From Formosa sediminum (GTDB taxonomy: Bacteria; Bacteroidota; Bacteroidia; Flavobacteriales; Flavobacteriaceae): a stretch of DNA of 64,000 nucleotides. The stretch spans positions 186,001 through 250,000 of the forward strand of contig NZ_CP041637.1 of the NCBI RefSeq assembly GCF_007197735.1, read 5' to 3'. The translations under genes and the position numbers were made by a program. The notes under the pieces were generated by a model. The model saw only the letters and a program-made list of their open reading frames with translations. It did no database searches and had not been told where the DNA came from. Positions 44,341 to 53,560 of this stretch are shown here, piece by piece. Each line of letters begins with the position of its first letter. The stretch's first letter is position 1.

Positions 44341-44864
44341 TAAAAAGGGTTTGTTTTCACTCTTGATGGGCTGCTTTATGCTTAAGATTCACTCATAAAG
44401 TAAAAAAGACAAAAAACAATTACAGTAGTAAATGCTGCTGTAAAAACACTTTTAAAAGTAAAACCTGGTCTAAAAGAATTTTTATAGAAATCTGCAGGTT
44501 GTGTCGAATTTAAAAATGTTAGAAAAGATGGATTTATTTTTGACGAAGCCTCAGGAAAGGTGCATTACACCAATACGGCCACAAAAAAGGCATGGCTGGA
44601 TTAAAAGAAGTAAGCGTTGGTTTACAAGCTGGCGGACAGGCTTTAATTGAAATTATTTTCTTTGAACAATTAGAAGATGTCGAGAGATTTAAAGAAGACC
44701 ATTTTGAGTTTGACGCAGGTGTTTCTGCTCTTGCTTTAAAATCTGGCGAAAGTTTAGATGCAAAATACAAAGATGGTGTTGCTGTGTTTATACACTCTAA
44801 AGTAGGCTTAATGGCTGATGCTTCTGTTGGTGGACAGAAATTTAGCTACAAGGCGTTTGAATAA
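44341..44864 (+). pseudogene. Decayed SYLF/YSC84-domain (lipid-binding) gene
   Basis: Three frames together trace a SYLF protein. A signal-like stretch near 44350 (LFSLLMGCF) is followed by AVKTLLKVKPGLKEFL, broken by TAG at 44485-44487, then KSAGCVEFKNVRKDGF and ASGKVHYTN. The reading then shifts by one base at an A-run near 44581 into GLQAGGQALIEIIFFEQ, the family hallmark, and on to the end (QKFSYKAFE). SYLF proteins bind phosphoinositides or other lipids in secreted or lipoprotein form. The 3' frame alone (ATG at 44592, 90 codons) is intact but lacks the fold's start. Loss or sequencing error at the homopolymer are both possible; the TAG is not explained by an indel. Confidence 0.8.
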
Positions 44865-44891
44865 CCTTAAACGCTAACAATTTTAAGCACT

Positions 44892-44926
44892 AAAAAGGTT
44901 CTAAATAATTATTTAGAACCTTTTTT
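44892..44926. terminator. Bidirectional intrinsic terminator
   Basis: A 12-bp stem (AAGGTTCTAAAT, 44895-44906, with 44911-44922), AATT loop, A-run before and T-run after. It separates the SYLF remnant from the convergent AraC gene. Confidence 0.92.
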
Positions 44927-44929
44927 ATA

Positions 44930-45484
44930 TTATAATCTGGATCTGCGTTTTAAAATTATCTTTTGAAAACTGGACGGTGTTAAGCCTGTTATCTTTTTAA
45001 ATTGTCCAGACAAATGTGCGACACTGCTATATTGCAATCTATGCGCTATTTCAGTTAGTGTTAATTCTTTATTACTAGACATTAGTTCTTTAGCATAATC
45101 TATTTTTTTTAAGATGACAAAATTCTCAATAGAAGAATACGTAACTTCAGAAAATACATTAGACAAATAACTGTATGAATAATTTAACTTTGTAGAGAGT
45201 AAGGTTGAAGTATTATAGGTTTTATCTTCTTCATAATTATAAATCATATCAGAGACAATATCCTTAATTCGCTGTACTAAAACATCCTTTTCGTCTTGAA
45301 TAATTTCAATTCCGTAAAACTCTAAACCAGCTATAAGCGCTTCCCTTTTATCGGGTTTTAAACCAGAAGGCAATTTAATTTCACCTATACCATTTAATTC
45401 GTATGGAATTCCTAATTTATTTAGTTGAGCTTCCAACACGCGCTTACAAACGATCTGATAGTCGAATTTAACGAATAATTTCAT
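44930..45484 (-). CDS. AraC-family regulator with a HMA-like N-domain
   Basis: 184 residues. The N-terminal 75 residues are a small beta-alpha sandwich (KFDYQIVCKRVLEAQLNKLG ... GEIKLPSGLKPDKREALIAG) resembling a heavy-metal-associated fold. Only one Cys remains of the usual CxxC, so metal binding is doubtful. A linker helix (LVQRIKDIVSDMIYNY) leads to the AraC HTH pair (LTLTEIAHRLQYSSVAHLSGQFKKITGLTPSSFQK). It likely senses an intracellular signal. It is beside the decayed SYLF gene, read convergently. Confidence 0.85.
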   Translation of the reverse strand: MKLFVKFDYQIVCKRVLEAQLNKLGIPYELNGIGEIKLPSGLKPDKREALIAGLEFYGIEIIQDEKDVLVQRIKDIVSDMIYNYEEDKTYNTSTLLSTKLNYSYSYLSNVFSEVTYSSIENFVILKKIDYAKELMSSNKELTLTEIAHRLQYSSVAHLSGQFKKITGLTPSSFQKIILKRRSRL

Positions 45485-45605
45485 AAAAGACTTTTAAATT
45501 TAATCTTAGCAAAATACAAATATCTTTATCATTATAAATGCAAAAACAATGTATTTTTCAACTTATTAAATCATACAAAATCAATTATTTAAATTTCATA
45601 CCTAG

Positions 45606-45953
45606 CTATTCGTCTTTTAAAATATTAGAATTTTCAGAATAATTAGCATCTGGAATCGTTTTAAAAAATTCTGCATCTTCTAAATTTGCCGATGGCCCAA
45701 ACCCTGTTAGAAATGTTCCTTTAGAAGCTGTCGGCGTTTCTAAAACATAAAGTATAGACATGTCTGAAGGATTACTCATCCCTTCGTAACGGTGTTCAGC
45801 AACAACTTTAACTTGTTCGGGCTTAAATTTTTCTTTAGTTTCTAGATCTATTAATGCTCCATCTACAATTTGATAATTTGCACGATATCCTTTGTTTTGA
45901 TATTGTTTTATAAAATCGCTTTCGTGCTTTGCGTATTCGTCTGATTTAATCAT
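45606..45953 (-). CDS. Hypothetical protein, 115 aa
   Basis: A cytosolic-type protein with a charged N-terminal helix (about 5-20), a beta-rich middle (GYRANYQIVDGALIDLETKE, KVVAEHRYEGMSNPSDMSILYVLE) and a proline-poor acidic tail. I recognise no family. It lies downstream of the small acidic lipoprotein gene and may be cotranscribed with it (95 bp gap). Confidence 0.6.
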   Translation of the reverse strand: MIKSDEYAKHESDFIKQYQNKGYRANYQIVDGALIDLETKEKFKPEQVKVVAEHRYEGMSNPSDMSILYVLETPTASKGTFLTGFGPSANLEDAEFFKTIPDANYSENSNILKDE

Positions 45954-46048
45954 AATAGTTTATTTTATTGAATTATTATTAAAAAAGGGCACATTCCGAA
46001 GAATACACCCTTTAAAGTATAATAGAAAGTAATAAGTAGCTTTCTTTT

Positions 46049-46222
46049 CTAATCTACGGCGTCTTCAACGTCGTCGGCTGCGTCTTCAATTCCATCTCCT
46101 ACATCATCTGCGACGTCTTCAATTTTATCTCCTGTTGATTTTTCTTCTCTACAACTTGTAAAAGTTGATAAAGATGCTGTCATCGCTATTGCGACTAATA
46201 ATATATAAGCTGATTTTTTCAT
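46049..46222 (-). CDS. Small acidic lipoprotein, 57 aa
   Basis: A 57-codon frame. MKKSAYILLVAIAMTASL forms a signal peptide and TSC (Cys24) a lipobox. The mature part is a repeated Asp/Glu/Ala sequence (IEDVADD, VGDGIEDAADD, VEDAVD) with heptad-like repetition, strongly acidic. The repeat could bind cations or a basic partner at the envelope. It lies 26 bp after the DUF1328 gene in the same direction, so cotranscription is likely. It is too short for standard gene finders but has a full signal and consistent codon use. Confidence 0.75.
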   Translation of the reverse strand: MKKSAYILLVAIAMTASLSTFTSCREEKSTGDKIEDVADDVGDGIEDAADDVEDAVD

Positions 46223-46248
46223 TGTTGTGGTTTTTTAAAAATTATTGA

Positions 46249-46413
46249 TTATTTTATAGGGTTTCTTCCTGTAAATAGTGATATTACAAATAACACTAAA
46301 AATATAAAGAATAAAACTTTTGCAATTCCTGCAGCTCCTGCTGCGATTCCACCGAATCCAAAGATTGCGGCAATGATTGCTAAAATTACGAATGTTACTG
46401 TCCAACGTAGCAT
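46249..46413 (-). CDS. DUF1328 / YtjA-family small membrane protein, 54 aa
   Basis: A 54-codon frame. Two membrane helices ([20 protein letters not shown] and [17 protein letters not shown]) around a short AGAAGI loop, then GRNPIK; this is the DUF1328 signature. Family members are small inner-membrane proteins induced under stress or in stationary phase in many bacteria. It is first of a small unit that continues into the acidic lipoprotein, and it follows the terminator of the AI-2E transporter gene. Confidence 0.88.
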   Translation of the reverse strand: MLRWTVTFVILAIIAAIFGFGGIAAGAAGIAKVLFFIFLVLFVISLFTGRNPIK

Positions 46414-46603
46414 ATGATATGGTTTTAAATGATTAATATTAAGTTGAAATAATACTTTATTATTTCCTTACTGTAAAGATATTGCAGAAGTTAAAAACCA
46501 TTTAACTGTATCCGTTCTAAACTTAACGCAAACAAAGTAATTCACATAATAACAATACATTACGCGTATTTATCCCTAAAAGACTTAAAAAACTGAGATT
46601 TAC

Positions 46604-46647
46604 AAAAAAAGTCTAAACTAGAATACGTTCTAGTTTAGACTTTTTTT
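46604..46647. terminator. Long-stem intrinsic terminator after the AI-2E transporter gene
   Basis: A perfect stem (AAAAAAAGTCTAAACTAGAA, 46604-46623, with 46628-46647) around a TACG loop. The A/T ends give a T-run in both directions. It ends the transporter transcript before the DUF1328 unit. Confidence 0.92.
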
Positions 46648-46677
46648 ATTTAATAGATGTATTAACTAAATTATTTT

Positions 46678-47715
46678 CTATAACCGAGTTCCTTCAGTAT
46701 TAGAACTCTCTTTTCCATACTTCTCTTTATATATGCGTAATACTAATAAGAATAAACTTATAAGTAACGGACCAAAAACCAATCCTATAAATCCAAATAA
46801 TGGCACTCCTACTAACACACCAAACAACGTAATTAATGGATGTACATCATCCAAACGTTTTAAAATAAATAATCGAAGTAAATTATCTGTAGAGCTTATT
46901 ACAACTAATCCATATATAAGAATACCCCAAGCTTGTGTATCGTTACCATTTATAAGTGTGAGTGCAAATACTGGAAGTGTTCCTAATAATGTTCCCACAA
47001 AAGGAATCATTGATCCTACAAATACGATTACGGCCCAAAAAAAAGGATCTTCTATATTAAATATAAAAAAACCTATTAATGCAACAATACCTTGTGCAAA
47101 TGCTACTAATGGAATACCAATAGCATTAGACTTTACCATAGCTAGACTATCTTTACCTATTATTCTTAAATTGTCGTTACTTATTGGGATATAATCTAAC
47201 ATAGCACGTTGCAATGCTTTTCTATGACTTAACATAAAATACAACATGACGTACATTATTCCTATAGCAATAATCATATTAAACGTACTTCCTAAAAAAT
47301 CCGGTACATTATTAGATAACCATCCAGATAATGAGGAAGCATCTATTTTAGAAGTAAATTGATATCCTAACTCATGCTCCCATGTAAATACTTGCTCTTT
47401 AATGGTTTTTACAAAATCTTCTGATTTTGCAATAGCTTTCTCGACACGACTTCCTAACAACAGTACTGTTACAGTTATTGGAATTAAAATTCCTATAAAA
47501 GATAATATTAAAAGTAAGGTTGCAGCTATTGATGGCTTCCAGCCTCTTTTTAATAAATATTTCATTGGTTTTTGTAACAGCACAAAAAAGGTAATTGCGC
47601 CTAATATACCTGATAAATAAGGTACCAACTCCACAAATATCATAACCGCAAAGGAACAGATTAATAAGAGTATAAAGATTTGTCTTATAATATTTGGGGA
47701 AATTCTATTCTGCAT
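46678..47715 (-). CDS. AI-2E family transporter
   Basis: 345 residues, eight predicted membrane helices: 10-27, 29-45, 60-85 as an N-terminal trio, then 145-165 and a C-terminal group after 200. Conserved family motifs include SGILGAITFFVLLQKP and DPFFWAVIVFVGSMIPFVGTLLG, with FGVLVGVPLFGFIGLVFGPLL near the end. Members export or exchange small molecules, autoinducer-2, sodium or others; the substrate is uncertain. Its gene lies upstream of stress-type genes. Confidence 0.87.
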   Translation of the reverse strand: MQNRISPNIIRQIFILLLICSFAVMIFVELVPYLSGILGAITFFVLLQKPMKYLLKRGWKPSIAATLLLILSFIGILIPITVTVLLLGSRVEKAIAKSEDFVKTIKEQVFTWEHELGYQFTSKIDASSLSGWLSNNVPDFLGSTFNMIIAIGIMYVMLYFMLSHRKALQRAMLDYIPISNDNLRIIGKDSLAMVKSNAIGIPLVAFAQGIVALIGFFIFNIEDPFFWAVIVFVGSMIPFVGTLLGTLPVFALTLINGNDTQAWGILIYGLVVISSTDNLLRLFILKRLDDVHPLITLFGVLVGVPLFGFIGLVFGPLLISLFLLVLRIYKEKYGKESSNTEGTRL

Positions 47716-47756
47716 ATGGTGTGTTTAAAATGTTGGTTGTTTATAAATGTATGTAA

Positions 47757-47996
47757 TTAATTATTTCTGAGCGCAGAAATTAATTCGGACTTATTCATTT
47801 TAGATCGTCCAGAAATATCCAAAGCTTTGGCCTGTTCATAAAGTTCTGCTTTAGTTCGGGTTTCGTATTTGCTAGCCTCACCTCCATGCTTTCCTGCGTT
47901 TGGAGCATTAGCAATTCTTGCTGCTTTTTCTTGACTATATCCTTTGTCTCTTAAAGCATCAGATTGTTCCTCATTTTTTATTGTAGGTCTTCCCAT
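47757..47996 (-). CDS. DUF7218/Rho_N-domain small protein
   Basis: 79 residues. A basic N-terminal segment (KGYSQEKAARIANAPNAGKHGG) is followed by a Rho-N/SAP-like helix-extended-helix domain (KAELYEQAKALDISGRSKMNKSELISALRNN). The C-terminal domain resembles the N-terminal 40 residues of Rho and of SAP proteins, a nucleic-acid binding motif. The role (stress nucleoid or RNA binding) is inferred. It follows the transporter and precedes the CsbD gene in the stress cluster. Confidence 0.82.
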   Translation of the reverse strand: MGRPTIKNEEQSDALRDKGYSQEKAARIANAPNAGKHGGEASKYETRTKAELYEQAKALDISGRSKMNKSELISALRNN

Positions 47997-48251
47997 AGCT
48001 TTATATTTAAAATTGAATAACGGTAAATTTCCGTATAATTATTAGTATTAATTAATCCTAAAAATTTAAACATTAGCTGTAACAAATAATTACTTAATTA
48101 GCTTTAGTTATATCTTATTAAGATAATTATATCTACTAATCTATTTATTATTAAGCTCTAAGCGATTGCGTTAAAAATTAGAGTATCTCAGTCTATCTAC
48201 TACCTAAATTTGAAATAATTTTACCTCAGTAATAACCATAAAAACAACGTT

Positions 48252-48437
48252 ATGAATCAAGATCAATTAGAAGGAAAATGGAAACAAGTTAAAGGTAAAT
48301 TTAAACAAAAATATGGTGAACTTACCGAAGATGACTTAACATACTCTGAAGGTAAATTTGACGAAATGGTTGGAAAACTTCAAGAGAAAACAGGAAAAAC
48401 GAAAGCTGAACTACGAGACGAAATAAACAGCTTATAA
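48252..48437 (+). CDS. CsbD-family general stress protein
   Basis: 61 residues: MNQDQLEGKWKQVKGKFKQKYGELTEDDL, the near-invariant CsbD start, and TYSEGKFDEMVGKLQEKTGKTK. CsbD-like proteins are small stress-induced proteins of uncertain function. A -7 box TAAATTTG (48205-48212) lies 39 bp upstream and a strong terminator lies downstream. Confidence 0.92.
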   Translation: MNQDQLEGKWKQVKGKFKQKYGELTEDDLTYSEGKFDEMVGKLQEKTGKTKAELRDEINSL

Positions 48438-48460
48438 AATTTTGTCAATTAATTTATTAA

Positions 48461-48502
48461 AAAAAGGGTCCCATTTAATACAAATTAAGCGGGACCCTTT
48501 GT
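48461..48502. terminator. Intrinsic terminator after csbD
   Basis: A stem AAAGGGTCCC (48463-48472) with GGGACCCTTT (48491-48500) and an 18-base loop. Preceded by an A-run; the T-run is short, so plus-strand efficiency may be limited. It also serves the convergent YihY gene. Confidence 0.8.
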
Positions 48503-48529
48503 ACGTCTCTTTTCTCTGTATTCTGCTTT

Positions 48530-49444
48530 TTAATTTTTATGTTTAGACTTTATTCTTGCATGTTCGGTAGGTGTAATATCTATTGTATAATGTTTAGCAT
48601 ATACCCAAGTAAATTGTGCTCCGAAAAATAAAATAAGACAAGAGTACGACACCCAAAGTAAGATTAAAACTACGGTACTTGCGGCACCATACGTAGACCC
48701 AGGATTGGCTTCAGAAAAATATAATCCTAAAAGCGATTGACCTATTACAAATAAAACTGCAGTTAAAAACCCGCCAATCCAAACACTTTTCCAAGGAATT
48801 TTTGCATTAGGCAAATACTTAAACATTAACGAAAACAAAGCCGATATTATTGATAATGACAACGCCAAATCTATAATATATGCAGCATACAATACTATTT
48901 CAGGAAAAATTCTTTGTATATAATTATTTAAGATAGAAATTGTAGCAGATACTATTAAGCTTACCAGTAATAAAAATCCTACCACCAAAATAAAGGCAAA
49001 ACTTCGCGCTCTACTTATTAGTATTTGAGTAAAATTAGAACCGGGTTTCATTTCAATATCCCAAACATCATTTAAAGATAATTGCAATTGATAAAACACT
49101 CCTGTAGCACCAAATAATAATGTTGCTATTCCTACTATTGTAGACCACATATTTCTATTTGGATTTTGTGTTTCTGTAATCATAGTCTTAATAGAGCTTG
49201 CAGCATCACTACCCAAAGCCTCAGAAATTTGCTTTGTTAACTCGCCCTCTACAATTTCGGTTCCCCAGATGGCTCCAATAACATTAATTATTATAACGAG
49301 AAGCCCTGGTAAAGACAATATAGAATAGTAGGCTATTATAGCACTTAACCGCCATGGATCACTTTCTAACCATCTGTTAAATGTCTCCTTAAATAAATAA
49401 GGAACATCTCTTAGCTTAAATCTGTTTTCAAATTCATAACTCAT
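48530..49444 (-). CDS. YihY/BrkB-family membrane protein
   Basis: 304 residues with about six membrane helices. It begins with YLFKETFNRWLESDPWRLSAIIAYYSILSLPGLLVI, the typical start with a conserved cytosolic helix. It continues with ATLLFGATGVFYQLQLSLNDVWDIE and a final VLILLWVSYSCLILFFGAQFTWVYA, the C-terminal signature. The family is now thought to move proteins or lipids across the inner membrane. It lies convergent to csbD. Confidence 0.9.
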   Translation of the reverse strand: MSYEFENRFKLRDVPYLFKETFNRWLESDPWRLSAIIAYYSILSLPGLLVIIINVIGAIWGTEIVEGELTKQISEALGSDAASSIKTMITETQNPNRNMWSTIVGIATLLFGATGVFYQLQLSLNDVWDIEMKPGSNFTQILISRARSFAFILVVGFLLLVSLIVSATISILNNYIQRIFPEIVLYAAYIIDLALSLSIISALFSLMFKYLPNAKIPWKSVWIGGFLTAVLFVIGQSLLGLYFSEANPGSTYGAASTVVLILLWVSYSCLILFFGAQFTWVYAKHYTIDITPTEHARIKSKHKN

Positions 49445-49686
49445 AATTTATTTTTATGCTAACAAACATTAAAGTTAGTTATTAAAATGTGCTTTAAAAT
49501 TTAAATATTAACTCAATTAAATTTTAACAAAGATTTACGATTTGAGCACATCTAAATTGCATTAAAGTCAAAGCAATTAAAGTGCAAAACATAAATTTGT
49601 ACAATTAAATAGTATAAAACCCTAATACAAACCTTATAATACGGTTTTATATTACACTGAATTTTAATTAAAAATGAAAACAGGTT

Positions 49687-49968
49687 ATGGAACTACAATT
49701 TAAATATGTAAACATACCTAAAAATAATTATTTCGAATATTTAGTTGAGGAACACCTAAATCCGTTAGCTAAAAAATTCCCTTATGTTATTGGGGCAAGC
49801 GTATACTTTAAAGTAAAAAATAAATCCACCGATTTAGATAATGTTTGCAAAATTAAATTAAACACTATGGATAACACGATATATGCTATTGCTGAAGAAC
49901 GATCTATAGAATTGGCTATAAAAAAAACATCTCAGACACTAGAATCTAAGTTAAAAGATTCAAACTGA
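49687..49968 (+). CDS. Second short HPF/RaiA-like protein
   Basis: 93 residues with the HPF N-terminal domain only: MELQFKYVNIPKNNYFEYLVEEHLNPL, the strand ASVYFKVKNK and the last helix IELAIKKTSQTLESKL. Less canonical than the copy at 9863. Residues that contact rRNA are hard to confirm by eye. A -7 box TAAATTTG (49592-49599) lies upstream, but no good -33. The surrounding genes (csbD, yihY, kinase) fit a stationary-phase role. Confidence 0.7.
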   Translation: MELQFKYVNIPKNNYFEYLVEEHLNPLAKKFPYVIGASVYFKVKNKSTDLDNVCKIKLNTMDNTIYAIAEERSIELAIKKTSQTLESKLKDSN

Positions 49969-50099
49969 ATTAGCACATATTTAATACAAAACAAGATTTT
50001 TTATTAACTTAGAACCTCTAATAAATCTGCACAATAAAACTTCTTGTTAAGTTTTTTAAACATTTTATTTCAATGTGTTTTTGGCAGTTATTTTAAAAC

Positions 50100-52937
50100 A
50101 TGGATACAACACAAAATAAATTACTTACACAGTCTGAAATAGGAATTTTATTAAGTTCTAAAATAGACAACTCTTCTCAGTTAGGACCTATTAATACATG
50201 GTCGCCGTTTTTAATATATACTTTAAATATTATTTTAAACAGTAAACAACCTCAGTTTTTATGTTGGGGGGACGATGCGTTACTTTTTTATAACGAAGCT
50301 TTTTACGATAATTTTATAGTAGACAATAATGTACACTCCTATTTATTAAAACCTTTAAAAAGTATACCTCTTGAAGTATTTACAAAATTAACACCTAGTA
50401 TACAAACAGCGTTAGAATTAAATAACCATATCACTCTGGATAATTTTGTTTTTAAACTACCTAATTTAAATAGAACGTATTGGAACATTAATTTTACACC
50501 ACTACACACCAACAGCAACCAAGCTCTAGGTGTATTAGTGCATTGTATTAACGAAACACCTAAAATTAAAGCCACGAGAAAGGTCACTAAATTAACATCA
50601 AGGTTTCTTAATATTGTAAAGCACGCCCCTATTGGCGTATTAATTATTTCTGCAAAAACAAAAACAGTAGATACTGTTAATAAAAAATACAAACTATTAT
50701 TTAACGAAAACAATTTATTTTCTATCGGAGATCCTTTTGAAAATGCATTACCCGACACAATATCAGATTTAAAAGAAAATATTCTTAACACTTTTATTAC
50801 TGGTGAAAATTTTCAGCTTACAGAAACGCCTGTATCCATATTAAATAATGGTATTAAAAAAAATCATTTTTTCAATTTTTTGGGTGAAGCCATTAAAGAT
50901 GATAACGATAGTATATCTGGATTAATTTTAGCGACTACCGAGGTTACAGAATCTGTTATTGCTAAACAAAAAGTTTTAGAAAGTGAAAACAAATTTAAAA
51001 ATGTAATTCTACAAAGCCCAATTCCAATTGCCGTTTTTGATGGACCAAATCATGTCATTAAAATGGCTAATAAAACCATGCTTAATGACATCTGGAGAAA
51101 AGATCCTGAAGCATGCTTAAATCATCCGCTTTTAGAAGTGTTTCCTGAATTAAAAGCACAACGTTTTCCTGAATTACTAGATAATGTGTATAAAACAGGA
51201 ATATCTTATAATGAAAGAGAAGCTCACGCAACTGTTGAAGGAAATGATGGTACTAAGAATTTTTATTTTGATTTTGATTATGCTCCTATCTTCGAAAATA
51301 AAGATAAAGTGATAGGCATTATAGTAACTGCTGTAGATGTTACTGAGAAAGTTTCATCTAGAAAAAAAATTGAAAAAACAGAAACGCGTTTACGTATTGC
51401 AACAGAAGCTGCAGATTTGGCTACTTGGGAACTAGATTTAATCAACAAAGATATTACTTATAGTAAACGATTAACTCAAATTCTAGGATACCGCGAAAAT
51501 TTTGTTTTATCTAAAGACTTTATAAGAAGTAGAATTGTAAAAGAAGATTTAGACACAATATTAATTCCTGCATTCGAAAATGCATTAAAAACAGGAACTT
51601 ACTTTTATGAAGTGCGCGCACGTAAGAAAGACGAATCTGTAATTTGGATTCGCACGCATGGTAAGGTTTTTTATAATGAAGAGGGTGATCCAATTAAACT
51701 ATTTGGAACGCTAAGAGAAATTACTTCTGAAAAACGCAATGAACAACAACTAATGGAAAATGAACAAAAGTTTAGATTGTTGGCAGATTCTATGCCTCAA
51801 AAAATATGGACTGCAAACACAGAAGGACTTTTAGATTATTACAACCAAACTGTATACGATTTTACTGGACATACTCATGAAAGTTTAAATCCATCTAACT
51901 GGTTAACAATTGTTCATCCTGACGACAGAAAAGAGAATGTAGATCTATGGACAAAATCTATAGAAACCGGAGAAGATTTTATCATGGAACATCGTTTTTT
52001 AAGATACGACGGTCAATACCGCTGGCAACTAAGCCGTGCAGTTCCCCAACTAGATAGCACAGGTAATATACAGCGTTGGGTAGGTACTAGTACAGACATT
52101 CAAGATCAAAAAATGTTTTTACAAGAATTGGAACGCCAAGTGCAAGATCGTACTAAATTATTAGGTGAAGCCAATGCTAAATTAGAGGATTCTGTAGAAG
52201 AATTACAGCGTATGAATGAAGAACTACAATCTTTTGCATACATATCTAGTCACGATTTACAAGAACCATTGCGTAAAATACAGATTTTCTCTTCTCGTAT
52301 TTTAGACTTAGAAAAAGATAATCTTTCAGAAACTGGAACAGGTTATTTTATGCGTATGCAAAATGCAGCACATAGAATGCAAGTTTTAATTAAAGATTTA
52401 CTTACCTATTCTAGAACAAACACCTCAACGCGTGCTTTTGAAAAAACAGATTTAAATAGTGTTATAGAAGAAGTTAAAATAGATCTAAGAGAACTGATTA
52501 AAGACAATCAAGTCACCATAGAAACTGGAAATTTATGTACTATATATGCTATACCATTTCAGTTTATACAGTTAATGAATAATTTAATAAACAATTCAAT
52601 AAAATTCGCTAAGCAAGACGTACCTCCAGTTATTAAAATAGATAGTGTTATAGACAAAGGATCCACCTTTAAGTTAGAGCAGCTAGTAGCAGAAGGAGAA
52701 TATTGCCACATTAAAGTGAGTGACAATGGTATTGGTATAGATCCCCAGTATAGCGAACAAATTTTTGATGTTTTTGAGCGTTTACATACTAGAACGGCCT
52801 ATGAAGGTACAGGAATTGGATTGGCAATAGTCAAAAAAATTGTTGAAAACCATAACGGTTATATCTTTGCAGAAGGTGAAGAAAATAAAGGAGTTACGTT
52901 TAATATTTACATTCCAACAGACATATCTACAGTTTAG
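50100..52937 (+). CDS. Multi-PAS sensor histidine kinase
   Basis: 945 residues, no membrane helix, so soluble. An N-terminal degenerate PAS/GAF-like domain (about 12-145, LGPINTWSPFLIYTLN, CWGDDALLFYNEAF) is followed by PAS domains at about 165-290, 295-425, 430-550 and 555-675 (PAC segments with ITSEKRNEQQL). HisKA has SSHDLQEPLRKIQ with phospho-acceptor His718. The HATPase has NNLINNSIKFAK, DNGIGIDP and GTGIGLAIVKKIV. It probably senses an intracellular redox or small-molecule signal and acts with the response regulator 143 bp downstream. Confidence 0.92.
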   Translation: MDTTQNKLLTQSEIGILLSSKIDNSSQLGPINTWSPFLIYTLNIILNSKQPQFLCWGDDALLFYNEAFYDNFIVDNNVHSYLLKPLKSIPLEVFTKLTPSIQTALELNNHITLDNFVFKLPNLNRTYWNINFTPLHTNSNQALGVLVHCINETPKIKATRKVTKLTSRFLNIVKHAPIGVLIISAKTKTVDTVNKKYKLLFNENNLFSIGDPFENALPDTISDLKENILNTFITGENFQLTETPVSILNNGIKKNHFFNFLGEAIKDDNDSISGLILATTEVTESVIAKQKVLESENKFKNVILQSPIPIAVFDGPNHVIKMANKTMLNDIWRKDPEACLNHPLLEVFPELKAQRFPELLDNVYKTGISYNEREAHATVEGNDGTKNFYFDFDYAPIFENKDKVIGIIVTAVDVTEKVSSRKKIEKTETRLRIATEAADLATWELDLINKDITYSKRLTQILGYRENFVLSKDFIRSRIVKEDLDTILIPAFENALKTGTYFYEVRARKKDESVIWIRTHGKVFYNEEGDPIKLFGTLREITSEKRNEQQLMENEQKFRLLADSMPQKIWTANTEGLLDYYNQTVYDFTGHTHESLNPSNWLTIVHPDDRKENVDLWTKSIETGEDFIMEHRFLRYDGQYRWQLSRAVPQLDSTGNIQRWVGTSTDIQDQKMFLQELERQVQDRTKLLGEANAKLEDSVEELQRMNEELQSFAYISSHDLQEPLRKIQIFSSRILDLEKDNLSETGTGYFMRMQNAAHRMQVLIKDLLTYSRTNTSTRAFEKTDLNSVIEEVKIDLRELIKDNQVTIETGNLCTIYAIPFQFIQLMNNLINNSIKFAKQDVPPVIKIDSVIDKGSTFKLEQLVAEGEYCHIKVSDNGIGIDPQYSEQIFDVFERLHTRTAYEGTGIGLAIVKKIVENHNGYIFAEGEENKGVTFNIYIPTDISTV

Positions 52938-53080
52938 AGTTTATTTTTTGAAATTAAATAGAATTAATTTGTAAATTTACTTTTTAGATTTACACAATTT
53001 TTAATGAATAAAAATTTAACTTAAATCAATTTATAACACATTACAACACCACGCATTAGTGTTATAAATTCAATGTTTTT

Positions 53081-53527
53081 ATGAACTTACAAAGATTAAA
53101 TGTCGCCTTAGTGGACGATGATGAAGACGATCGTTTTCTATTTAAAGAAGCCATAGACCAAATTCATATTAAAACTGAATTGTCTATGTTTGAAAATGGA
53201 CAGAAGTTCATGGACTTTTTATTTCAACCAAAATCTATTTTACCTCAAGTGGTATTTTTAGATTTGAATATGCCAGTTAAAAACGGATTAGAATGTTTAC
53301 AAGAAATACGTACAACAAATCATCTTAAAGATTTATCTGTTGCTATATATTCTACATCGTCATCAGAAAATGACATTAATGAGACGTTTATAAACGGTGC
53401 CAACATATATATTAATAAACCTAATGATTTTAGTAAACTAAAATCTGTTATAGAGAAGGTGCTTCAAATTAATTGGCAATATAACACCTCAAATCTCAAT
53501 AAAGAAAATTTTATAATGCGATTGTAA
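53081..53527 (+). CDS. Single-domain response regulator (CheY-like receiver)
   Basis: 148 residues, only a receiver domain: acidic triad DDD (12-14), phospho-acceptor Asp61 in FLDLNMPVKNG, Thr/Ser switch in IYSTSSSEND and Lys in INKPNDF. It has no output domain, so it passes phosphate or regulates by contact. It follows the multi-PAS kinase and is its likely partner. A hairpin terminator closes the unit. Confidence 0.92.
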   Translation: MNLQRLNVALVDDDEDDRFLFKEAIDQIHIKTELSMFENGQKFMDFLFQPKSILPQVVFLDLNMPVKNGLECLQEIRTTNHLKDLSVAIYSTSSSENDINETFINGANIYINKPNDFSKLKSVIEKVLQINWQYNTSNLNKENFIMRL

Positions 53528-53560
53528 AGACTATAAAAGCTTTTTATTTTAAATAATTAT

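Noticed and set aside
46733..47194. 153-codon plus-strand frame inside the AI-2E transporter gene
   Set aside because: Low-complexity, Asn/Pro/Ile-rich composition from reading a transporter backwards; the minus-strand gene explains the region.
48205..49599. TANNTTTG boxes before csbD and the second HPF-like gene as full promoters
   Set aside because: No TTG at the required 17-23 bp upstream; six fixed bases are common by chance in this composition, so they are only mentioned in gene entries.
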